Source of the DNA: Alcanivorax sp. UBA4485
GTDB lineage: Bacteria > Pseudomonadota > Gammaproteobacteria > Pseudomonadales > Alcanivoracaceae
Length of the DNA: 18,209 nt
Assembly (NCBI GenBank): GCA_002389055.1
Contig: DGNT01000041.1
Location: 1-18,209 of the forward strand
Direction: 5' to 3'
Part shown: piece by piece, positions 13,822 to 18,209 of the stretch
How positions within the stretch are numbered: position 1 is the stretch's first letter
Layout of the letters: the number at the start of each line of letters is the position of its first letter
Program-made: the position numbers and the translations under genes
The notes under the pieces: model-generated
The model's database searches: none
Told to the model about the DNA's origin: nothing
What the model saw: only the letters and a program-made list of their open reading frames with translations

Positions 13822-13837
13822 GTGGGGGTTTCGTGAG
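13822..13837 (-). promoter_or_regulatory. Degenerate CreB-binding tag upstream of creD
   Basis: The known CreB/BlrA tag is a direct repeat TTCAC-N6-TTCAC. On the minus strand this gap holds CTCAC, exactly six bases, then CCCAC (one and two mismatches). Its position, 54-69 bases before creD, is right for CreB control, but the match is imperfect. Confidence 0.4.
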
Positions 13838-13846
13838 GAAGCCTGA

Positions 13847-15262
13847 TTATCCCAGGCACAGGCGCACGCACACGCCGTCGTCGCGGTTTTCCAGGCGCAG
13901 CCAGCCGCCGTGCAGTTCGCCGACTTCGCGCACCATGGTGAGCCCCAGCCCGGAGCTTTTTTCCTGCCCGGGCGGCGCCAGCGAATAGAACCGTTCGGTG
14001 ACCCGTGTCAGGGCATAGTCCGGAATCAGCGGGCCACGGTTGCACACGGTGATTCCGTACTGGTCCTCCCGCCACCAGCCGGACACCTCTATCGACGAGC
14101 CGGCGTCGGCGAAACGCAAAGCGTTGTCCAGCAGGTTGAACAACGCCAGTCGGGTGGTATCCGGCTCCACCGACAACACCGGATCGCCGTCCAGGGCCAC
14201 CGCGAGCCGCTTGTCGTCCAGCAACACCTGGCGGCTCAAACGCCATTCCTCCAGCAACGGGGCGAGCGGCTGGCGGCGCCGGGCCGGCAGGCTCTCCAGC
14301 TTTTCCAACCGCGCCAGGGCGAGCATGCGGTCCAGCAGGTCACTGAGCCGCTGGCTCTCATGCACCACGTTGCCGGCAAGCCGGCTCAGCCCCGGATCGT
14401 CCACTTCCTCGACCAGAATTTCACCGGCGCCGCGCATCGCCGCCAGCGGGCTTTTCATTTCGTGGGTCAGCATGGTGGTGTGGTTTTCCAGCCGCGCCCT
14501 GCCCTCCAGACGCCGGCGCATGGCGGTAACGGCGGCGGCCAGATCGTGGATCTCGTCATGCACCCGGAAGCGGGGCGGCGGTGGGCGCCGCCCTTCCGAC
14601 ACCGCCAGCGCATAAGCGCGCAGACGCCCCACCCGGCGGCTGATCCACCAGGCCAGACCGATGCCCAGCAGCAGGCAGGCGGCCAGCGCCAGCCAGCCGT
14701 AGCGGATCAGGCGAGCTTCCGCCTGCGCCACGAAGGGCTGGATGGAGGCGCTGGGTTTGCCCAGCGTGACCACGCCGATCAGGGTGCCCTGGTGGCGTAC
14801 CGGCGCCGCCACATACAGCACCGAGGAGGTCGGATCCTCCGGGTCGGTCCGGGTGGTGCGGGCGCCGTAGCGGCCCTGAAGGGTCAGGTGCACATCGTTC
14901 CAGCGGGAAAAATCCTCGCCTTCACTGTCGCCACGGGAATCAAACAGCACCACCCCGTCCGGGCCGGTTACATAAACGTGGGTGTCGGTGCGGTTCTTTG
15001 TCAGCCCCCAGATATTGGCGCCCGGTGCACGCCCCGCGTAACGCTTTAACGCCGAGCGCAACGCCGGCGTGATCACCAGCTGCTCGCCGCTGACGTCCGA
15101 GGCGATGATTTCCGCCAGCAGGTTGGCCGCGTCCACCAGCGTTTCCTCCGCCGATTGCCGCACCAGCGGCTTGGCCTCGCCCAGCACCAGATCCATGGTG
15201 AACCAGCTCACCAGGCCCATCACCAGGAAGAAGATCAGCAGCAGCTGACGGCTGAGTTTCAT
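13847..15262 (-). CDS. creC: Two-component sensor histidine kinase CreC
   Basis: CreC phosphorylates CreB in response to carbon/metabolic status and, in Pseudomonas-like bacteria, to envelope or PBP4 stress. The 471 residues match the E. coli length (474). A membrane helix at 6-27, a periplasmic sensor region (28-186, with ANIWGLTKNRTDTHVYVTGP) and a second helix at 188-207 precede a HAMP-like segment. The H-box is MLTHEMKSPLAAM with phosphoacceptor H267, the N-box is LFNLLDNALRF (N380), and the G-box is SSGLGLTMV (437-444). The ATG start at 15262 overlaps the creB stop by four bases, giving translational coupling. The periplasmic domain is the part that would sense the signal. Confidence 0.94.
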   Translation of the reverse strand: MKLSRQLLLIFFLVMGLVSWFTMDLVLGEAKPLVRQSAEETLVDAANLLAEIIASDVSGEQLVITPALRSALKRYAGRAPGANIWGLTKNRTDTHVYVTGPDGVVLFDSRGDSEGEDFSRWNDVHLTLQGRYGARTTRTDPEDPTSSVLYVAAPVRHQGTLIGVVTLGKPSASIQPFVAQAEARLIRYGWLALAACLLLGIGLAWWISRRVGRLRAYALAVSEGRRPPPPRFRVHDEIHDLAAAVTAMRRRLEGRARLENHTTMLTHEMKSPLAAMRGAGEILVEEVDDPGLSRLAGNVVHESQRLSDLLDRMLALARLEKLESLPARRRQPLAPLLEEWRLSRQVLLDDKRLAVALDGDPVLSVEPDTTRLALFNLLDNALRFADAGSSIEVSGWWREDQYGITVCNRGPLIPDYALTRVTERFYSLAPPGQEKSSGLGLTMVREVGELHGGWLRLENRDDGVCVRLCLG

Positions 15263-15921
15263 GGCCGTTCCAACACATAGCCCAGACCGCGCCGGGTGGC
15301 GATCCAGGCGTCACCGCCCAGGGGTCGCAGCTTGGCGCGCAGGGTTTTGATGTGGGTGTCCACGGCGCGCTCGAAACTGTCCTCGTCACTGCCGCAGATA
15401 TCCATCAGGCTGGCCCGGCTGAACACCCGCCCGGGATGGCGCACCAGCGTTTCCAGAATCCGGTATTCGGAACGGGTCAGCGACAGCGGTTGCTCACCGA
15501 ACCAGACCCGCGCGGCCTGTTCGTCCACGCGCCAGTCGGCGGCGGCGGGCCCGGCCTTGTTCAACCGTTTCAGAATGGCACGGATGCGCGCCACCACTTC
15601 GCGCGGGCTGAACGGCTTGGTGACGTAGTCGTCGCCGCCCAGCTCCAGGCCCAGAATGCGATCCACCTCCTCCTGGCGCGCGGTGAGGAACAGCACCGGC
15701 ACCTCGCTGTGACGACGCATTCGCTTGAGCACATCGAAGCCGTTGATGTCCGGCAGCCCCACGTCCAGCACCACCAGCGCCGGCGGCTGGTCGATCAACG
15801 CCGCCAACGCCTGCTCGCCGCGCTCCACATGGGTGACGCGAAAATGTTCCCGTTGCAGGGCGAAGCTCAGTGGCTCCGCCACCCTCGGTTCATCGTCGAC
15901 GATCAAGATGTGTTCTGTCAC
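15259..15921 (-). CDS. creB: Response regulator CreB (OmpR family)
   Basis: CreB is the transcription factor partner of CreC and binds TTCAC-type direct repeats. The 220 residues carry a receiver domain with the acidic pocket D9-D10, phospho-acceptor D53 (VLDVGLPDING), T80 and K102 (VTKPFSP). A winged-helix DNA-binding domain follows (about 125-218, with LTRSEYRILETLVRHPGRVF, then AVDTHIKTLRAKL and RRGLGYVL). The start is GTG at 15921 (read VTEHILIVDDEP); no better ATG exists. Only five bases separate it from the amidase stop, so creB has little room for its own promoter and probably depends on the amidase transcript or a promoter inside that gene. Confidence 0.95.
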   Translation of the reverse strand: MTEHILIVDDEPRVAEPLSFALQREHFRVTHVERGEQALAALIDQPPALVVLDVGLPDINGFDVLKRMRRHSEVPVLFLTARQEEVDRILGLELGGDDYVTKPFSPREVVARIRAILKRLNKAGPAAADWRVDEQAARVWFGEQPLSLTRSEYRILETLVRHPGRVFSRASLMDICGSDEDSFERAVDTHIKTLRAKLRPLGGDAWIATRRGLGYVLERP

Positions 15922-15926
15922 GTCTA

Positions 15927-17411
15927 CTACAGCTCCGGCGTGCGGGAGAACCAGGGCCGCGCCCGCTCCAGCTGACCGGCGAGCTTGAACAGCATGCCCT
16001 CGCTGCCGTGGTCGCCGACCATCTGTACCCCCAGCGGCAGGCCGCTCTTACACCAGTGCAGCGGCACCGACATGGCCGGCACGCCGGTCACGTTGGCGAG
16101 CTGGGTGAACGGCACGTACTTGAGGTTCTCTTTCACCATCTGTTCCACCAGGCCGGTTTTCATCACCAGCTTCTCGGCGCCCACCTTGAGAATCACCTTA
16201 AGCATCTGCTGCTGCCAGGCCGGCGTTTCCGAGGCGCCGATGCGCGCCGGCTGCAACGCCAGGGTGGGCGTCAGCCACAGGTCGTACTGCTGGTGGAATT
16301 CCGCCAGCGCCCGGGAATACCCCTGCCAGCGCTGGTAGCAACGCACGTAGTCCGGCGCCGAGGTGGCGTGGCCGAACGCGGCCATCGCCAGGGTGTCCAG
16401 CTCGAAGCCTTCGTTGCCGCAGCCGGTCTGCTCTTTTACCCAGTCCACATTGGCGGCGCAGTTGGCGAACCACATGGACAGCCAGTCCATGCTCATCGCC
16501 AGCATGTCCATTTTCGGCGACGCCTGCTCCACCTTATGGCCCAGGGATTCCAGCAGACGGGCGGCGTCCTCCACCGCGGCGACGGCTTCCGGGTCCACCT
16601 CGGTGTCAATCGGCGAGGTGGTGGAGTACGCGATGCGCAACGGCTTGGGGTCGCTTTCCAGTTCACTCAGGTAGCTGCGCTCCGGCGGCGCGATGCGGAA
16701 CAGGCTGCCCACTTCCTCGCCCTGGGTCGCGTCCAGCAACACCGCCGAATCGCGCACTGAACGGGTCACTACATGGTTCATGGAAATACCGTGCATCGCC
16801 TCGCTGAAGGTGGGCCCCCAGGGGGTGCGCCCGCGCCCCGGCTTGAGGCCGAACAGGCCGCAGCAGCCGGCGGGGATGCGGATGCTGCCGCCGCCGTCGT
16901 TGGCACCGGCGAACGGCACCACGCCCGCCGCCACCAGGGCCGCTGAGCCGCCGGAAGAGCCGCCCGGCGTATGCTCCGTGTTCCACGGGTTGCGGGTGGC
17001 GCCGAACGCCTCCGGCTCGGTGATGCCCTTGGCGCCGAATTCCGGCGTGTTGGTGCGCCCGAACAGCACCACCCCGGCTGCCTTCCAGCGGCGCACCAGT
17101 TCCGAATCCACGGCGGCATGGTTGTCGGCCTGCTTGAGGGCCTTGTTACCCTGATAGTTGGGCGCGCCGCCGATCTCCTGGAACAGGTCCTTGGTGAGCA
17201 TGGGCACCCCGGCCAGGGGGCCGCTCAGGGAGCCGGCCGCCTGTTCCCGGGCCTGGTCGTAAAGCGGGATAATCAGACCATTGAGGGCTGGGTTCACCGC
17301 CTCGGCACGGGCGATGGCCAGCTCCAGAAGTTCGGCGGCGGTGACTTCCCCGTCCGCCACCAGCTTGGCCAGTGCCACGCCGTCGAGATTGCGGTATTCG
17401 TCAAAACGCAT
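15927..17411 (-). CDS. Amidase-signature hydrolase resembling NylA
   Basis: A 494-residue amidase-signature (Ser-cisSer-Lys) hydrolase that cleaves amide bonds. K74 (MLTKDLF), S152 (GGSSGGSAALVAAG) and nucleophile S176 (NDGGGSIRIPAG) form the triad; the 24-residue spacing between the serines equals that in FAAH (217/241). Length, the opening AVNPALNGLIIPLYDQAREQ and the ending QLERARPWFSRTPEL resemble 6-aminohexanoate-cyclic-dimer hydrolase (NylA, K72/S150/S174), but the natural substrate cannot be read from sequence. I chose ATG 17411 (MRFDEYRNLD), with AAGGA about 7 bases upstream; the longer frame to 17609 runs antisense through the divergent gene. It has no signal peptide. It is first in a tightly packed run with creB and creC. 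Confidence 0.92.
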   Translation of the reverse strand: MRFDEYRNLDGVALAKLVADGEVTAAELLELAIARAEAVNPALNGLIIPLYDQAREQAAGSLSGPLAGVPMLTKDLFQEIGGAPNYQGNKALKQADNHAAVDSELVRRWKAAGVVLFGRTNTPEFGAKGITEPEAFGATRNPWNTEHTPGGSSGGSAALVAAGVVPFAGANDGGGSIRIPAGCCGLFGLKPGRGRTPWGPTFSEAMHGISMNHVVTRSVRDSAVLLDATQGEEVGSLFRIAPPERSYLSELESDPKPLRIAYSTTSPIDTEVDPEAVAAVEDAARLLESLGHKVEQASPKMDMLAMSMDWLSMWFANCAANVDWVKEQTGCGNEGFELDTLAMAAFGHATSAPDYVRCYQRWQGYSRALAEFHQQYDLWLTPTLALQPARIGASETPAWQQQMLKVILKVGAEKLVMKTGLVEQMVKENLKYVPFTQLANVTGVPAMSVPLHWCKSGLPLGVQMVGDHGSEGMLFKLAGQLERARPWFSRTPEL

Positions 17412-17466
17412 GATGGTATCCTTGTTATTAAACCCCAGTTCAAATTCGTATTCCCACGGAGACCCT

Positions 17467-18209
17467 ATGAAGGCCGTCGGCTTTAACCAACCCCGCGCCA
17501 TCGAAGACGTCCACGCCCTGGAAGACATCCAGCTGGAACAGCCCAAACCAGGCCCCCGCGACCTGCTGGTGGCGGTGGAGGCGGTATCGGTCAACCCGGT
17601 GGACACCAAGGTACGCCAACGCCCCCTGGCGGAGAAGGGCCATAAAGTACTCGGCTATGATGCCGCCGGTCGGGTGGAAGCGGTAGGCGCCGAAGTCCGC
17701 GACTTCCTGCCCGGCGACCGGGTCTGGTACGCCGGCGCCATGCAGCGCCAGGGCAGCAACGCCCAGTACCAGTGCGTGGACGAGCGCCTGGTGGCGAAGA
17801 TGCCCGAAGGCACCGGCATGCAAGAAGCCGCCGCGCTACCGCTGACCGTGCTCACCGCCTGGGAAAGCCTCACCGACCAGCTCGGCCTGACCCCGGAAAA
17901 CGCCGCCGGCAAGACCCTGCTGATGGTGGGCGGCGCCGGCGGTGTCGGCTCTATCGCCACCCAGCTGGCCGCCCGCCACTTCGGCATGACGGTGATCGCC
18001 ACCGCCGGGCGCCAGACCTCCGCGGACTGGTGCACCGCCATGGGCGCCACCCACACCATCGACTACCGCAACGGCCTGCGCGAGCCCATGAAAGGGCTGG
18101 GCATCGAGCAGGTGGACGCCATCCTGCTGGCCCAGGAACCGGACGCCTACTGGAGCGACGTCTGCGAGCTGGTCGCGCCGCTGGGCGGCATCGTCACCAT
18201 CGTCGACGC
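17467..18209 (+). CDS. Zinc-less MDR-family alcohol dehydrogenase/quinone-oxidoreductase-like protein (3' end outside window)
   Basis: The frame is open from ATG 17467 (MKAVGFNQPRAIEDVHALED) to the window end, giving 247 residues of an expected 335-345. The N-terminal GroES-like domain has VAVEAVSVNPVDTKVRQ and VLGYDAAGRVEAVG in place of the GHE zinc-ADH motif, and it lacks the catalytic zinc cysteine, so it is of the zinc-independent reductase type (ZADH/YhdH/quinone reductase). The NAD(P) Rossmann motif is VGGAGGVGSIATQLA (154-168). It probably reduces quinones or enones with NADPH. GGAG lies 5 bases before the ATG. It is divergent from the amidase gene across a 55-base gap in which I see no convincing promoter. 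Confidence 0.9.
   Translation, partial: MKAVGFNQPRAIEDVHALEDIQLEQPKPGPRDLLVAVEAVSVNPVDTKVRQRPLAEKGHKVLGYDAAGRVEAVGAEVRDFLPGDRVWYAGAMQRQGSNAQYQCVDERLVAKMPEGTGMQEAAALPLTVLTAWESLTDQLGLTPENAAGKTLLMVGGAGGVGSIATQLAARHFGMTVIATAGRQTSADWCTAMGATHTIDYRNGLREPMKGLGIEQVDAILLAQEPDAYWSDVCELVAPLGGIVTIVD

Noticed and set aside
12716..15049. Plus-strand open frames (345 and 379 codons) over creD and creC
   Set aside because: Shadow frames, rich in Gln/Arg/His, antisense to conserved CreD and CreC.
1..18209. CRISPR array, tRNA or rRNA genes, insertion sequences
   Set aside because: I saw no regularly spaced direct repeats, no tRNA-like cloverleaf, no rRNA sequence and no transposase-like frame.

Overview
The window is 18.2 kb of GC-rich chromosomal DNA from a Gram-negative gammaproteobacterium. 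A rho end, a near-canonical UbiD decarboxylase, a CreBCD system, a TonB-dependent receptor and Tat-type signals all fit the Pseudomonas/Alcanivorax side of the class. The genus is an inference, not something the sequence proves. A visibly more AT-rich block (about 2.6-6.7 kb) interrupts the GC-rich backbone.

Layout. Positions 1-422 hold the last third of rho, which shares a bidirectional terminator with a convergent orphan TonB-dependent receptor (501-2564, minus). From 2.65 to 6.61 kb lies the most unusual part: about nine small genes, all on the minus strand, separated by seven recognisable attC recombination sites (57-100 bp, RYYYAAC...GTTRRRY boundaries). No integrase gene is present, so this is a CALIN, a cluster of attC sites lacking an integron-integrase, lodged between rho and ubiD. 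Its cassettes encode an ASCH/PUA-like protein, a zinc-ribbon protein, a protein resembling B3-type DNA-binding barrels, a small membrane protein, a one-base frameshifted 87-codon gene and several unknowns. A perfect 15-bp inverted repeat and a weak outward promoter lie at its upstream edge.

From 6.9 kb the backbone resumes with ubiD and an SDR oxidoreductase (plus). A two-gene operon follows that pairs a Tat-signal aldonolactone-oxidase-type flavoprotein with a DSD1/D-threonine-aldolase-like PLP enzyme that also starts with a twin-arginine signal. A 24-bp perfect operator-like palindrome lies upstream of this pair.

The right part is a minus-strand run: NylA-like amidase, creB, creC, creD and a small TPR-like gene. 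These are tightly packed (5-nt gap, then 4-nt overlaps at creB/creC and creD/TPR). Only the creC-creD gap (78 nt) has room for its own control, and it holds a degenerate CreB tag and a hairpin over the creD ribosome-binding site. A divergent zinc-less MDR-family oxidoreductase runs off the right end.

The rest is ordinary metabolism and signalling. Novelty is concentrated in the cassette array and in the exported flavoprotein/PLP-enzyme pair.
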